From Pseudomonas putida (GTDB lineage: Bacteria > Pseudomonadota > Gammaproteobacteria > Pseudomonadales > Pseudomonadaceae): a stretch of 64,000 nt of DNA. How positions within the stretch are numbered: position 1 is the stretch's first letter; each line of letters opens with the position of its first letter. The stretch is from positions 620,001 through 684,000 of the forward strand of contig CP124529.1 of NCBI GenBank assembly GCA_029953615.1, in the 5' to 3' direction. This document shows, in pieces, positions 1-9,609 of this stretch. The notes under the pieces were generated by a model. The model was not told the origin of the DNA. It made no database searches and saw only the letters and a list, made by a program, of their open reading frames with translations. The position numbers and the translations under genes were made by a program.

Positions 1-623
1 CAACGCGCAGTGTCCAGCACCTTCAGGTTGCCGGCCTGGCAGGTCAGGATGCCCAGGAACCAGTCGGGCTGGCCGAACAGCGGCGTCAGTTCCTGACCTG
101 CCAGGGTATAGATCGAACCCAGGCACACCAGCGGTACCGCCAGAGTCAGGCCGGCCACGTCGAACAGCAGGCATTCGAACGGTTCGGCGGCCCACGCCGG
201 GCGGCCATCGACGGTGGCCGGGGGCACTGGCAGGTCAGGGGCCGGCAGGTGCACATCCACCAGCGGCACTGCCGGCTCCACGATCTGTTCTTCGACCAGC
301 ACCGGGATGCTGGCCTGGGCCACCACCTCGCGTTCCACCACCGTCACCACCGGTGCTTCCACCGGCATCACGCTGGGCAGCACCGCCAGCCTGGGCTCGG
401 CGAACGGCCTCGGTGAAGGGCTGGCGGTTGCTTCGGCTGGCGCCGGCCTGGCCTGCTGCACGGCATCACGCGCCTGCTCTTCGCGCACGGCTTCAGCGAA
501 CGTGTCCGCCGCTTCCGGCGCCTCGAACAGGTCTTCGGTTTCGGTGGCCTCCTGCAACAGGCCGTCGAGGTACGATTGCAGGGCCATCTGTGGCCGGGTG
601 CCGGTTTTCCGGGTCTGGGTCAT
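1..623 (-). CDS. CheW-domain coupling protein, ParP-like (C-terminus beyond window)
   Basis: This is a chemotaxis array protein with a CheW-like domain. About 207 N-terminal residues are visible; the rest lies left of base 1. The first ~120 residues are a low-complexity region rich in Ala, Pro, Glu and Val. A CheW fold then starts around FECLLFDVAGLTLAVPL and continues through WFLGILTCQAGNLKVLD. Its ATG overlaps the stop codon of the upstream ParA-family gene (TGATG), so the two are probably translationally coupled. A CheW protein with a long N-terminal extension next to a ParC ATPase fits ParP, which places arrays at the cell pole. The ParP name rests on context; the CheW family is clear. 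Confidence 0.85.
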   Translation of the reverse strand, partial: MTQTRKTGTRPQMALQSYLDGLLQEATETEDLFEAPEAADTFAEAVREEQARDAVQQARPAPAEATASPSPRPFAEPRLAVLPSVMPVEAPVVTVVEREVVAQASIPVLVEEQIVEPAVPLVDVHLPAPDLPVPPATVDGRPAWAAEPFECLLFDVAGLTLAVPLVCLGSIYTLAGQELTPLFGQPDWFLGILTCQAGNLKVLDTAR

Positions 624-1412
624 CAGGCCACCTGCGCCGCAGTCTTGTAGGTCAGCAGGTGCTTGAGCAGCGCCCGATAGGCAATCAGCCCGCGGCTCTT
701 GCTGTCGAATTGCGAGGGCGTAACGCCCTTGCGGCTGGCATCGCGCAGGCGCGTATCCACCGGGATGTAGCCCTGCCACACATGCTGGCCGTAGGTGTCA
801 CGCAGCAGCTTGAGCGTGCCCAGCGAGGCCTGGGTACGGCGGTCGAACAGAGTCGGCACGATCTGGTACGGCAGCGCCTGCTTGCGCGAGCGGTTGACCA
901 TGGCCAGGGTACCGACCATGCGCTCCAGGCCCTTGACCGCAAGAAATTCGGTTTGTACCGGAATCACCAGCTGCTGGCTGGCTGCCAGCGCATTGACCAT
1001 CAGCACGACCGAGCAAGGGTGGGCTGTCGATCAAGGCATAGTCGAAATCCTGCCACAGCTGCGCCAGACTCTTGGCGATCACCAGGCCCAGGCCGTTCTG
1101 CCCCGGTGACTGGCGCTCCAGCACCGCCAGCGCGGTGCTCGACGGCAACAGCGAGATGCGATCGTCACTGGTGGGCAGCAGCAATTGCCCGGGCAGGCCC
1201 TCGGGCACCGCCCCCTTGTGCAGGAACAGGTCGTAGCAGCTGTGTTCCAGGGCATCGGGGTTGTGCCCGAAATAGCTGGTCATCGAGCCGTGCGGGTCGA
1301 GGTCGACGACGACCACGCGCTTGCCGGCCTCGGCCAGCAGGCCGGCCAGGGCGATGGTAGTGGTGGTCTTGCCGACGCCACCTTTTTGATTGGCTACTGC
1401 CCAGACTCTCAT
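623..1412 (-). CDS. parC: ParA-family ATPase ParC, polar chemotaxis array positioning (one-base frameshift)
   Basis: This MinD/ParA-type ATPase starts MRVWAVANQKGGVGKTTTT. Residues 10-16 form the deviant Walker A motif KGGVGKT, and DLDPHGS and DSPPLLG follow as the other nucleotide-site motifs. The frame breaks after DSPPLLG and resumes one frame over at VLMVNALAASQQ. Removing one base (the G at 1007) restores a 262-residue protein. Lying in the che operon just before a CheW/ParP gene, it is expected to position chemotaxis arrays at the pole rather than segregate DNA. The extra base is most likely a sequence error, since nothing else in the gene is damaged. Confidence 0.85.
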
Positions 1413-1480
1413 CAAGCAAACTCTATCTATTGATTTGGCAGGGACACTGTAGAAACAACTATTCAAAAGCCTGCACGATC

Positions 1481-1570
1481 CCTGTGGGAGCGGGCGCGCC
1501 CGCGAACACCGGCGCAGCCGGTGCCACTCACCGCGTCGTCTGCTTCGCGGGCATGCCCGCTCCCACAAGG
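1481..1570. repeat. REP doublet between motD and parC
   Basis: Two inverted copies of the P. putida-type REP unit (GTGGGAGCGGGC...GCCCGCGAA and its reverse complement), separated by a GC-rich spacer containing the small palindrome CACCGGCGCAGCCGGTG. The 210-bp gap between motD and parC holds nothing else I can recognise. Confidence 0.85.
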
Positions 1571-1622
1571 GGTAGCGCCATCTTCAACATCGTGTCCGTG
1601 GCAACGTCGGGGAATTGACGGA

Positions 1623-2480
1623 TCACTGCCCCGCCACCGTTGCTGGCGTAGCCGGTGCACTTTGTGTGCCAGCCCGGCGCAATGCGGCATCCGGCGTGGC
1701 ATTGGCACTGCCCGAGCCAGTCAGGCTGCGGCGCACTTCGAGGTTGCGCGAAATCACCAGCACCACGCGCCGGTTGCGCGCACGGCCGTCGGCAGTGTCG
1801 TTGCTCGCCACCGGCTGGTATTCGCCATAGCCGACCGAGGCCATGCGCGCCGGGTTGACCCCTTCCATGGCCAGCAGGCGCACGATGCTCGCCGCCCGCG
1901 CCGACGACAGCTCCCAGTTGGTCGGGTACTGTGCAGTGCGGATCGGCAGGTTGTCGGTAAAGCCTTCGACATGCACCGGGTTGGCGAACGGCTTGAGAAT
2001 GCCGGCCACCTTCTCGATGATGGCAAATGCCTTGTCGCTAGGCATGGCATCGCCACTGCCGAACAGCAACGAGGAATTGAGCTCGATCTCGATCCACAGC
2101 TCATTGCCGCGCACGGTCATCTGGTCGCTGTTGATCAGGTCGCCAAAGGCATCGCGCACGTCATCGCTGATGGTTTTCAGCGGGTCGACACTGGTCGCCC
2201 CCAGGCCCGCATCGGTCTGCTCGCTGTCCTTCACCAACGGCTCGGCCGGGCGCACGCTCAGCGGCCGCTCTTCGCCGATGGGGATCGGCTTCATGCTGCG
2301 CTCGGGGTCGTTGAACACGCCGAGCAAGGCCTGGGAAATGACCTTGTACTTGCCCTCGTTGATCGAGGAAATCGAGTACATCACCACGAAAAAGGCGAAC
2401 AGCAACGTGATGAAGTCGGCGTACGACACCAGCCAGCGTTCGTGGTTTTCGTGTTCCTCGGTATGACGACGGCGACGCAT
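1623..2480 (-). CDS. motD: Flagellar motor stator protein MotD (MotB/OmpA family)
   Basis: This is the peptidoglycan-binding stator subunit that partners MotC. The 285-residue protein has a basic N-terminus (MRRRRHTEEHENHERW), then one transmembrane segment with the stator signature WLVSYADFITLLFAFFVVMY, in which the Asp is the conserved proton-binding residue. The periplasmic part ends in an OmpA-like domain (VHVEGFTDNLPI, NWELSSARAASIVRLL, GYGEYQPVASNDTADGRARN). The length suits MotD. Pseudomonads have a second stator, MotAB, encoded elsewhere. The gene sits 3 bases after motC, so the two are co-transcribed. Confidence 0.95.
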   Translation of the reverse strand: MRRRRHTEEHENHERWLVSYADFITLLFAFFVVMYSISSINEGKYKVISQALLGVFNDPERSMKPIPIGEERPLSVRPAEPLVKDSEQTDAGLGATSVDPLKTISDDVRDAFGDLINSDQMTVRGNELWIEIELNSSLLFGSGDAMPSDKAFAIIEKVAGILKPFANPVHVEGFTDNLPIRTAQYPTNWELSSARAASIVRLLAMEGVNPARMASVGYGEYQPVASNDTADGRARNRRVVLVISRNLEVRRSLTGSGSANATPDAALRRAGTQSAPATPATVAGQ

Positions 2481-2483
2481 GGG

Positions 2484-3224
2484 CTACTCCATGAAGCCTT
2501 GCAGCTTCAGCTCGATCGAGCGCGGGTTCTCACCCTCGGCAATCGACAGCAGGCCCTCGAGCAGCATCTCGCGGTAGCGCGACTGGCGCATGACGATGGC
2601 CTTGAGCTTGTTGGCGATCGGCAGCAGTATCAGGTTGGCGCTGGCCACGCCGTAGATGGTCGCGACAAAAGCCACGGCAATGCCGTTGCCCAGTTGCGAC
2701 GGGTCGGCAAGGTTGCCCATCACGTGGATCAGGCCCATCACCGCACCAATGATACCGATGGTCGGCGCGTAGCCCCCCATGCTCTCGAACACCTTGGCAG
2801 CCTGGATATCGCGGCTTTCCTGGGTCAGGAAATCGACTTCCAGGATGCTGCGGATGGCTTCTGGCTCGGCACCATCCACCAGCAGCTGCAGGCCCTTGCG
2901 CGCATATGGGTCAGGCTCGCTGTCGGCTACCCCTTCCAGGCCCAGCAGGCCTTCCTTGCGCGCCGTCAGGCTCCAGTTGACGACACGGTCAACCCCGCCC
3001 GCCAGGTCGACCCGCGGCGGAAACAGGATCCAGCGCAGAATCTGCAAGGCACGCTTGAACGACGACAATGGCGACTGCAGCAAGGCCGCCGCCAGGGTGC
3101 CGCCCAGCACGATCAGCGCCGCCGGACCATTGATCAGGGCACCGACATGGCCGCCTTCGAGGAAATTGCCACCGACAATGGCGACAAAGGCGAGGATCAG
3201 GCCGATCAGGCTGAGCACGTCCAT
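2484..3224 (-). CDS. motC: Flagellar motor stator protein MotC (MotA/ExbB family)
   Basis: This 246-residue MotA-family membrane protein forms the ion-channel stator with MotD. Hydrophobic segments appear near the N-terminus (VLSLIGLILAFVAIVGGNF and GPAALIVLGGTLAAALL) and in the C-terminal half (APTIGIIGAVMGLIHVM and GIAVAFVATIYGVASANLILLP), with the usual cytoplasmic loop between. I chose the ATG at 3224, which overlaps the cheB stop codon (TGATG), over an in-frame codon three codons upstream, because the overlap suggests coupling and MDVLSLIG is the usual MotC start. Confidence 0.94.
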   Translation of the reverse strand: MDVLSLIGLILAFVAIVGGNFLEGGHVGALINGPAALIVLGGTLAAALLQSPLSSFKRALQILRWILFPPRVDLAGGVDRVVNWSLTARKEGLLGLEGVADSEPDPYARKGLQLLVDGAEPEAIRSILEVDFLTQESRDIQAAKVFESMGGYAPTIGIIGAVMGLIHVMGNLADPSQLGNGIAVAFVATIYGVASANLILLPIANKLKAIVMRQSRYREMLLEGLLSIAEGENPRSIELKLQGFME

Positions 3225-4357
3225 CAGACGCACGCCTCCACCAGGTGCTTGCCGATTTCGTCCAGGCTGTACACCGCGTCGGCCAGGTTGGCCTTGACGA
3301 TGGCCATGGGCATGCCATAGATCACGCAGCTGGCTTCATCCTGGGCCCACACCGTGCTGCCGCCCTGCTTGAGCAGGCGCGCACCTTCGCGGCCATCGGC
3401 GCCCATGCCGGTAAGCACCACCGACAGCACCTTGTCGCCATACGACTTGGCCGCAGAGGCGAAGGTGATGTCCACGCATGGTTTGTAGTTGAGGCGCTCG
3501 TCACCGGGCAGGATCTTCACCGCGCCACGGCCGTCGATCATCATCTGCTTGCCACCGGGCGCCAGCAGGGCCAGGCCCGGGCGCAGCATGTCGCCGTCCT
3601 CGGCTTCCTTGACGCTGATGCGGCACAGCTTGTCCAGGCGTTCGGCAAAGGCCTTGGTGAAGGCCGCCGGCATGTGCTGGATCAGCACGATCGGTGCCGG
3701 GAAGTTGGCCGGCAGCTGGGTCAGCACCCGCTGCAGGGCGACCGGGCCGCCCGTGGAGGTACCGATGGCCACCAGTTTGTAAGGCTTGCGCTTGGGTGCC
3801 GGCGAGTGCGCTGGCGCCGCTGCCGATGCCGCCGCACGGGCAGGCGCAGGCGTGCGCGCCGCTGCCGGGCTGGCAAGACTGCTGGCAGGGGTGTGGCTGC
3901 TGCTTGCCGGCACAGGTGCGGCGACCGGCGCATGGCTGGCATAGCTGCCAAAACGGCGATTGCTGCGGGAAATGGTATGCACCTTCTCGCACAGCAACTG
4001 CTTGACCTTCTCGGGGTTGCGCGAAATGTCCTCGAAGTTCTTCGGCAGGTAATCCACCGCACCGGCATCCAGCGCATCGAGGGTGACACGGGCGCCTTCG
4101 TGGGTCAGCGACGAAAACATCAACACCGGCGTCGGGCAGCGCTGCATGATGTGCCGCACCGCAGTGATGCCGTCCATCATGGGCATTTCGTAGTCCATGG
4201 TGATGACATCGGGCTTGAGCGCCAGCGCCTGGTCGATTGCTTCCTTGCCGTTGGTCGCGGTACCCACTACCTGGATCGTCGGATCCGCCGAGAGGATTTC
4301 CGAGACGCGGCGGCGGAAGAAACCGGAATCATCCACCACCAGGACCTTGACTGCCAT
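3224..4357 (-). CDS. cheB: Chemotaxis protein-glutamate methylesterase/glutaminase CheB
   Basis: CheB removes methyl groups from chemoreceptors to reset adaptation and deamidates receptor glutamines. An N-terminal receiver domain carries the acidic pair D9/D10 and phosphoacceptor D55 ([11 protein letters not shown]). A long Ala/Pro/Ser linker (about 140-190) leads to the esterase domain with the triad S201 (GTSTGG), H228 (IQHMP) and D321 (GMGADG). The start at 4357 has GGAG five bases upstream; a GTG two codons earlier would touch that ribosome site. It follows cheA in the operon, and CheA is its phosphodonor. Confidence 0.96.
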   Translation of the reverse strand: MAVKVLVVDDSGFFRRRVSEILSADPTIQVVGTATNGKEAIDQALALKPDVITMDYEMPMMDGITAVRHIMQRCPTPVLMFSSLTHEGARVTLDALDAGAVDYLPKNFEDISRNPEKVKQLLCEKVHTISRSNRRFGSYASHAPVAAPVPASSSHTPASSLASPAAARTPAPARAAASAAAPAHSPAPKRKPYKLVAIGTSTGGPVALQRVLTQLPANFPAPIVLIQHMPAAFTKAFAERLDKLCRISVKEAEDGDMLRPGLALLAPGGKQMMIDGRGAVKILPGDERLNYKPCVDITFASAAKSYGDKVLSVVLTGMGADGREGARLLKQGGSTVWAQDEASCVIYGMPMAIVKANLADAVYSLDEIGKHLVEACV

Positions 4358-4403
4358 AAACACTCCATTAGGCGGCGCAACCCGCCAGGGTGCGCCACCG
4401 AAA

Positions 4404-6630
4404 TCAAATACGCCGCGCGGCGTAACGCTTGAGCATGCTCGGGACGTCGAGAATCAACGCGATGCGACCGTCGCCAGTGATGGTGGCCCCGGACATGCCC
4501 GGGGTGCACCTGCAACATCTTGCCCAGCGGCTTGATTACCACTTCTTCCTGGCCAACCAGTTGATCGACGACAAAGCCGATGCGCTGGGTGCCGACCGAC
4601 AGGATCACCACATGGCCCTCGTGCTGCTCTTCGTGCACCTGGCCCTGGACCAGCCAGCGCTTGAGGTAGAACAGCGGCAGCGCCTTGTCACGCACGATCA
4701 CCACTTCCTGGCCGTCGACCACGTTGGTGCGCGACAGGTCGAGGTGGAAGATCTCGTTGACGTTGACCAGCGGGAATGCAAACGCCTGGTTGCCCAGCAT
4801 CACCATCAAGGTGGGCATGATCGCCAGGGTCAGCGGCACCTTGATGACGATCTTCGAGCCCTGGCCCTTGGCCGAGAAGATGTTGATCGAGCCGTTGAGC
4901 TGGGAGATCTTGGTCTTGACCACATCCATGCCCACGCCACGACCGGACACGTCGGAAATCTCGGTCTTGGTCGAGAAGCCCGGGGCGAAGATCAGGTTGT
5001 AGCAGTCCGACTCGCTCAGGCGGTCGGCGGCATCCTTGTCCATGAGGCCCTTTTCCACGGCCTTGGCGCGCAGGATGTTGGGGTCCATGCCTTTGCCGTC
5101 GTCCGAGATCGACAGCAGGATGTGGTCGCCTTCCTGTTCGGCCGACAGCACCACACGGCCGGTGCGCGCCTTGCCGGACGCTTCACGCTCATCGGGCATT
5201 TCCACACCATGGTCGACGGCGTTGCGCACCAGGTGCACCAACGGGTCGGCCAGGGCCTCGACCAGGTTCTTGTCCAGATCGGTCTCTTCGCCGACCAGCT
5301 CCAGGTTGATCTCTTTCTTCAGCTGGCGGGCCAGGTCACGCACCAGGCGCGGGAAGCGGCCGAAGACTTTCTTGATCGGCTGCATGCGGGTTTTCATCAC
5401 CGCGGTCTGCAGGTCGGCGGTGACCACGTCAAGGTTGGACACGGCCTTGGACATGGCCTCGTCGCCGCTGTTCAGGCCCAGGCGCACCAGGCGGTTACGT
5501 ACCAGCACCAGTTCGCCGACCATGTTCATGATCTCGTCCAGGCGTGCGGTATCGACCCGTACGGTGGTCTCCGCTTCGCTGGCACCATGCTTGTCGGCGG
5601 CCGCGGCCGGGGCGCGGGGTGCTGCGGCAGGTTTGCTGGCAGGTGCCGGCGTAGCTGCGGCTGGCTTGGCCACGGGCTGGCTGTCGGCCTTGGCCGCTGC
5701 CGGCGCTTGCGCCTTGGCCGCAGCCGGGGCTTCGACGGCGGCAACGTCGCTACCGAACTTGCCCTTGCCATGCAGTTGGTCCAGCAGCGCCTCGAACTCG
5801 TGCTCGCTGATGTCGTCGCCGCCAGCATGGGTGTCCGCTGCGGCAGGCGCTGGCGCCTTGGCGCCGGGCAAGGCATCGGCCTGGAAGGTGCCCTTGCCAT
5901 GCAACTGGTCCAGCAGCGATTCGAATTCGGCGTCGGTAATTTCGTCGCTGGCCGTTTCCGGCGCGCTGACAACCGGCTGCGCAGCAACCTCGGCGCTGAA
6001 CTGGCCTTTGCCGTGCAACTGGTCGAGCAGCGACTCGAACTCGGCGTCGGTGATTTCGTCACCTTCACCGCTGACAGTCTCGCCCTGCATCTGCTCGTCG
6101 GCCGCAGCTTGTGCCTTGACCGCATCGAGCGAATCGAGCAGCTGTTCGAACTCGCTGTCGGTGATGTCCTGCTCCTCGGCTGGCGCCTTGGCAACCGGCG
6201 CTGGCGCCGCAGCGGCAGGCACTTCAACGCTTTCGGCGCCGCCCGGCTCGGCCAGGCGCGACAACGCCGCCAACAGCTCGGGGGTAGCCGCGGTCACTTC
6301 AGTGCGCTCGCGCACCTGGCCAAACATGCTGTTGACCGTATCCAGTGCCTCGAGCACCACATCCATCAGTTCCGCGTCGACCCGGCGCTCACCTTTGCGC
6401 AGGACGTCGAACACGTTCTCGGCGATATGGCAGCACTCCACCAGCTCGTTCAGCTGAAGGAAGCCGGCGCCCCCTTTTACAGTGTGGAAACCGCGAAAGA
6501 TCGCATTGAGCAGGTCGGCATCGTCGGGCCGGCTTTCCAGCTCGACCAGTTGCTCGGACAGTTGCTCAAGAATTTCGCCGGCTTCTACCAGGAAATCCTG
6601 GAGGATTTCTTCATCGGCGCCGAAGCTCAT
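4404..6630 (-). CDS. cheA: Chemotaxis histidine kinase CheA (one-base frameshift near C-terminus)
   Basis: CheA is the sensor kinase of the chemoreceptor array and phosphorylates CheY and CheB. The N-terminal Hpt (P1) domain has phosphohistidine H49 ([10 protein letters not shown]). Residues 155-290 hold four short repeats instead of a recognisable P2 domain, followed by an Ala/Pro linker, the P3 dimerisation helices ([19 protein letters not shown]), the ATPase domain ([27 protein letters not shown]) and a CheW-like P5 domain. The frame breaks at LQVHPG, where CCC at 4498-4500 appears to be CC; correction gives 741 residues ending RYAARRI. Uncorrected, the frame would run on into cheB. AAGGAG precedes the ATG by 8 bases. 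Confidence 0.95.
5761..6168 (-). repeat. Four tandem LID-like motifs within CheA
   Basis: Residues 155-168, 192-209, 230-247 and 273-290 of CheA share the pattern (D/E)I(T/S)[15 protein letters not shown]; the first copy is the most diverged and lacks LHGKG. Copies are spaced 37-43 residues apart in flexible, acidic or Ala/Pro-rich sequence. They occupy the place where CheA of enteric bacteria has the CheY/CheB-binding P2 domain. Confidence 0.85.
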
Positions 6631-6642
6631 CAAACGTGCTCC

Positions 6643-7431
6643 TTAAAAACCAAGGCTGGACAGCAGATCATCGACATCGTCCTGACCGGACACGACGTCT
6701 TCACGCTTATCGGCATGAATCTGCGGACCTTCACCCCGAGTCGGATGTTTTTCTCGATCTTTTTCTGCACGCAGTTGATCGTGGTCATGCTGGATACCGG
6801 CAAAGCGGTCGACCTGGCTGGCCATCAGCACCAGTTTGAGCAGGTTGCTTTCCACCTCGGTGACCAGGTTGGTGACGCGCTTGATCACCTGGCCGGTCAG
6901 GTCCTGATAGTCCTGAGCCAGCAGAATGTCGTTGAGGTGGCCGGCGACCTTGCGGTTACCTTCGGCACTGTGCGTCAGGAAACTGTCGACGCGCTTGACC
7001 AGCTCACGGAACTCCGGCGCAGCCACTTCGCGGCGCATGAAGCGCTGCCAGTCGGCGCTCAGGGCCTTGGCCTCGCTGGCCAGCTCGTTGAGCACCGGGG
7101 TGCTTTCCTCGACCAGGTCCATGGTGCGGTTGGCCGCGCCCTCGGTAAGCCTGACCACATACGACAGGCGCTCGGTGGCGTCGGTTATCTGCGACACCTC
7201 CTCGGCCTGCGGCATGGTCGGGTCGATCTGGAAACTGACGATGGCACTGTGCAGCTCGCGGGTCAGCTTGCCGACTTCCTGGTACAGGCCGCGGTCGCGG
7301 GTCTGGTTCAGCTCGTGAATCAGCTGCACCGCCTCGCCGAAACGGCCTCGCTCCAGGCTCTCAACCAGCTCCTGGGCATGCTTCTTCAGGGTCGATTCGA
7401 ACTCGCCCAAAGACGTTTGTGATGAATCCAT
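6643..7431 (-). CDS. cheZ: Chemotaxis protein phosphatase CheZ
   Basis: CheZ dephosphorylates CheY-P and so ends the motor-switching signal. The 262-residue protein is mostly long helices, as expected for the CheZ dimer. The catalytic segment LLAQDYQDLTGQVIKR contains D177 and Q181, equivalent to E. coli Asp143 and Gln147. The C-terminus (DDVDDLLSSLGF) is the usual CheY-binding tail. It lies between cheY and cheA in the same direction and starts 21 bases after the cheY stop codon. Confidence 0.96.
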   Translation of the reverse strand: MDSSQTSLGEFESTLKKHAQELVESLERGRFGEAVQLIHELNQTRDRGLYQEVGKLTRELHSAIVSFQIDPTMPQAEEVSQITDATERLSYVVRLTEGAANRTMDLVEESTPVLNELASEAKALSADWQRFMRREVAAPEFRELVKRVDSFLTHSAEGNRKVAGHLNDILLAQDYQDLTGQVIKRVTNLVTEVESNLLKLVLMASQVDRFAGIQHDHDQLRAEKDREKHPTRGEGPQIHADKREDVVSGQDDVDDLLSSLGF

Positions 7432-7452
7432 GGCGCGCCCCCCTGACGTGAC

Positions 7453-7827
7453 TCAGCCGTTGACGCGTTCGAAGATCTTCTCGATCTTTTCTTTGAGCAC
7501 CTGGGCGGTGAACGGCTTGACCACATAGCCGTTGACCCCGGCCTGGGCCGCTTCGATGATCTGGTCGCGCTTGGCCTCGGCCGTCACCATCAGGACCGGC
7601 ATGGTTTTCAGCTTGTCGCTGGCACGCACTTTACGCAGCAGGTCGATGCCGGACATGCCGGGCATGTTCCAGTCGGTCACGAGGAAATCAAAGTGGCCGT
7701 TTTCCAGCATCGGCAGCGCCGTGGTGCCATCATCGGCTTCTTCGGTGTTGGTGAAGCCCAGGTCACGCAACAGGTTCTTGATGATCCGCCGCATCGTCGA
7801 AAAGTCGTCAACGATGAGGATTTTCAT
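7453..7827 (-). CDS. cheY: Chemotaxis response regulator CheY
   Basis: CheY is a single receiver domain of 124 residues that, when phosphorylated by CheA, binds FliM in the motor. All key residues are visible: D7/D8, phosphoacceptor D52 (VTDWNMPGMSG), T82 (MVTAEA) and K104 (VVKPF). I chose the ATG of MKILIVDDFS; an in-frame TTG eight codons upstream would add residues not usual in CheY. It follows fliA by about 120 bases. Confidence 0.97.
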   Translation of the reverse strand: MKILIVDDFSTMRRIIKNLLRDLGFTNTEEADDGTTALPMLENGHFDFLVTDWNMPGMSGIDLLRKVRASDKLKTMPVLMVTAEAKRDQIIEAAQAGVNGYVVKPFTAQVLKEKIEKIFERVNG

Positions 7828-7860
7828 ATCTTTGTTCAAGTAGACCTCCAAGCAGTCTCA

Positions 7861-7883
7861 AACGCGCTCGGTCCCGAGCGCGC
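7861..7883 (-). terminator. GC-rich hairpin between fliA and cheY
   Basis: A perfect 9-bp inverted repeat (CGCGCTCGG / CCGAGCGCG) with a 2-base loop lies about 63 bases after the fliA stop. Only three T residues follow on the minus strand, so termination would be weak or partial; it could instead separate fliA and cheZY transcript levels. Confidence 0.35.
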
Positions 7884-7945
7884 ATTCAATCAATTCGGTG
7901 CAACATGGAAAACGCACGTGGAAAAAGACGGCAATGCCAGCGGGC

Positions 7946-8686
7946 TCAACGCGCCCGCCATTCCCCCAGGCGGCTGCGCAGGCGCGCGGCACACTGGCTG
8001 TGCAACTGGCTGACCCGCGACTCGCTGACCCCAAGCACCTCACCGATTTCCTTGAGGTTCAGCTCTTCGTCGTAGTACAGCGCCAGCACCAGGCGTTCAC
8101 GCTCCGGCAGGTTGGCGATGGCCTCGGTCAGGGCAACCTGGAAGCGCTCGTCCTCCAGGCCACGCGCAGGCTCGACCTGGCCGCTGGCGCCGTCCTCATG
8201 CAGCCCTTCGTGCTCGCCGTCCTGCAGCAGGTCGTCGAAACTGAACAGGCGGCTGCCCAGGGTATCGTTCAAGATCCCGTAGTAATCATCGAGACTCAAT
8301 TGGAGTTCGGCAGCAACTTCATGATCTTTAGCGTCGCGACCGGTTCTGGCCTCCACGGCACGCATCGCGTCACTGACCATGCGTGTGTTGCGGTGCACCG
8401 AACGCGGCGCCCAGTCGCCCTTGCGCACTTCATCGAGCATGGCCCCGCGAATGCGGATGCCGGCGTAGGTTTCAAAGCTGGCGCCCTTGCTGGCGTCATA
8501 CTTGTTGGCCACTTCCAGCAGGCCGATCATGCCGGCCTGGATCAAGTCCTCGACCTGCACGTTGGCCGGCAGCCGCGCCAGCAGGTGGTAGGCGATGCGC
8601 TTGACCAGCGGGGCGTAACGCTCGATCAGCTCGTACTGGGCGTCTTTCGACGCGCGGCTGTACATCTTGAAACCGCTGGCATTCAT
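7946..8686 (-). CDS. fliA: Flagellar sigma factor FliA (sigma-28)
   Basis: FliA is the RNA polymerase sigma factor for late flagellar and chemotaxis genes. The 246-residue protein carries region 2 (YAPLVKRIAYHLLARLP, DLIQAGMIGLLEVANKYD, FETYAGIRIRGAMLDEVR), region 3 (HEVAAELQLSLDDYY) and region 4 with its helix-turn-helix (LVLALYYDEELNLKEIGEVL, SESRVSQLHS). The ATG at 8686 overlaps the fleN stop codon (ATGA). Its targets in this window include the fliC, fliST and flgM promoters, and its anti-sigma factor FlgM is encoded at 54058. Confidence 0.97.
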   Translation of the reverse strand: MNASGFKMYSRASKDAQYELIERYAPLVKRIAYHLLARLPANVQVEDLIQAGMIGLLEVANKYDASKGASFETYAGIRIRGAMLDEVRKGDWAPRSVHRNTRMVSDAMRAVEARTGRDAKDHEVAAELQLSLDDYYGILNDTLGSRLFSFDDLLQDGEHEGLHEDGASGQVEPARGLEDERFQVALTEAIANLPERERLVLALYYDEELNLKEIGEVLGVSESRVSQLHSQCAARLRSRLGEWRAR

Positions 8687-9516
8687 AACACAGGTCCCGC
8701 GCTGGTGGGTTGCACCAGGCGCTCGACAAAGAACTCCAGATGGCCGCGCGGGTTGGCCGGCAGCGGCCAGCTGTCGACCTTCTGGGCAATCGCCTTGAAT
8801 GCCAGCGCGCACTTGGAGCGAGGGAAGGCTTCGTAAACCGCGCGCTGCTTCTGCACTGCCTTGCGCACGCACTCGTCATACGGCACGGCGCCCACGTACT
8901 GCAGGGCAACGTCGAGGAAGCGGTCGGTGACCTTGGTCAGCTTGGCGAACAGGTTGCGCCCTTCCTGCGGGCTTTGTGCCATGTTGGCCAGCACACGGAA
9001 GCGGTTCATGCCGTAGTCGCGGTTAAGCAGCTTGATCAGGGCGTAGGCATCGGTGATAGAGGTGGGTTCGTCGCACACCACCAGCAGCACTTCCTGGGCG
9101 GCGCGGACGAAGCTGACCACCGAGTCACCGATACCGGCCGCGGTGTCGATCACCAGCACGTCCAGGTTGTCGCCGACTTCGCTGAAGGCCTGGATCAACC
9201 CGGCATGCTGGGCCGGGGCCAGGTGCACCATGCTCTGCGTGCCCGAGGCCGCCGGCACGATGCGCACCCCGCCAGGCCCCTGCAACATCACGTCGCGCAG
9301 CTCGCAGCGCCCTTCGATGACATCGGCCAGCGTCCGCTTGGGGGTCAGCCCCAGCAGCACGTCGACATTGGCCAGGCCCAGGTCGGCGTCAAGCAGCATG
9401 ACCCTGCGGCCAAGCTCGGCCAGCGCCAGGGACAGGTTCACTGAAACGTTAGTCTTGCCGACGCCACCTTTGCCACCGGTCACGGCGATCACCTGTACGG
9501 GATGCATGCTACCCAT
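8683..9516 (-). CDS. fleN: Flagellar number regulator FleN (FlhG), ParA/MinD-family ATPase
   Basis: FleN limits flagellar number to the normal polar tuft or single flagellum by antagonising FleQ and working with the GTPase FlhF. The 277-residue protein has the deviant Walker A motif KGGVGKT at 16-22, the switch motif LLDADLGLANVD, and VIDTAAGIGDSVVSF. The last four bases overlap the fliA start, so fleN and fliA are translationally coupled. It lies 93 bases after flhF, matching the conserved flhF-fleN-fliA order of Pseudomonas. Confidence 0.96.
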   Translation of the reverse strand: MGSMHPVQVIAVTGGKGGVGKTNVSVNLSLALAELGRRVMLLDADLGLANVDVLLGLTPKRTLADVIEGRCELRDVMLQGPGGVRIVPAASGTQSMVHLAPAQHAGLIQAFSEVGDNLDVLVIDTAAGIGDSVVSFVRAAQEVLLVVCDEPTSITDAYALIKLLNRDYGMNRFRVLANMAQSPQEGRNLFAKLTKVTDRFLDVALQYVGAVPYDECVRKAVQKQRAVYEAFPRSKCALAFKAIAQKVDSWPLPANPRGHLEFFVERLVQPTSAGPVL

Positions 9517-9609
9517 GTCTGTTCTTTACCTTGTCTCGCTGGGACTCAGGCCACACGTAGGGCAATTCTGCGTACCCTTTGGCATAGCTACCTTGCACAC
9601 GCTTCATCA

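Noticed and set aside
4267..4406. CheA-CheB fusion protein
   Set aside because: The apparent readthrough from cheA into cheB is created by the extra base at 4498-4500. The correct cheA stop and a separate cheB start with its own ribosome site are both present.
4429..7422. A long open frame (nearly 1000 codons) on the plus strand opposite cheA and cheZ
   Set aside because: It is the antisense shadow of high-GC genes. The product is His/Leu/Gln/Arg-rich without any family motif, while the minus strand encodes complete CheA and CheZ.
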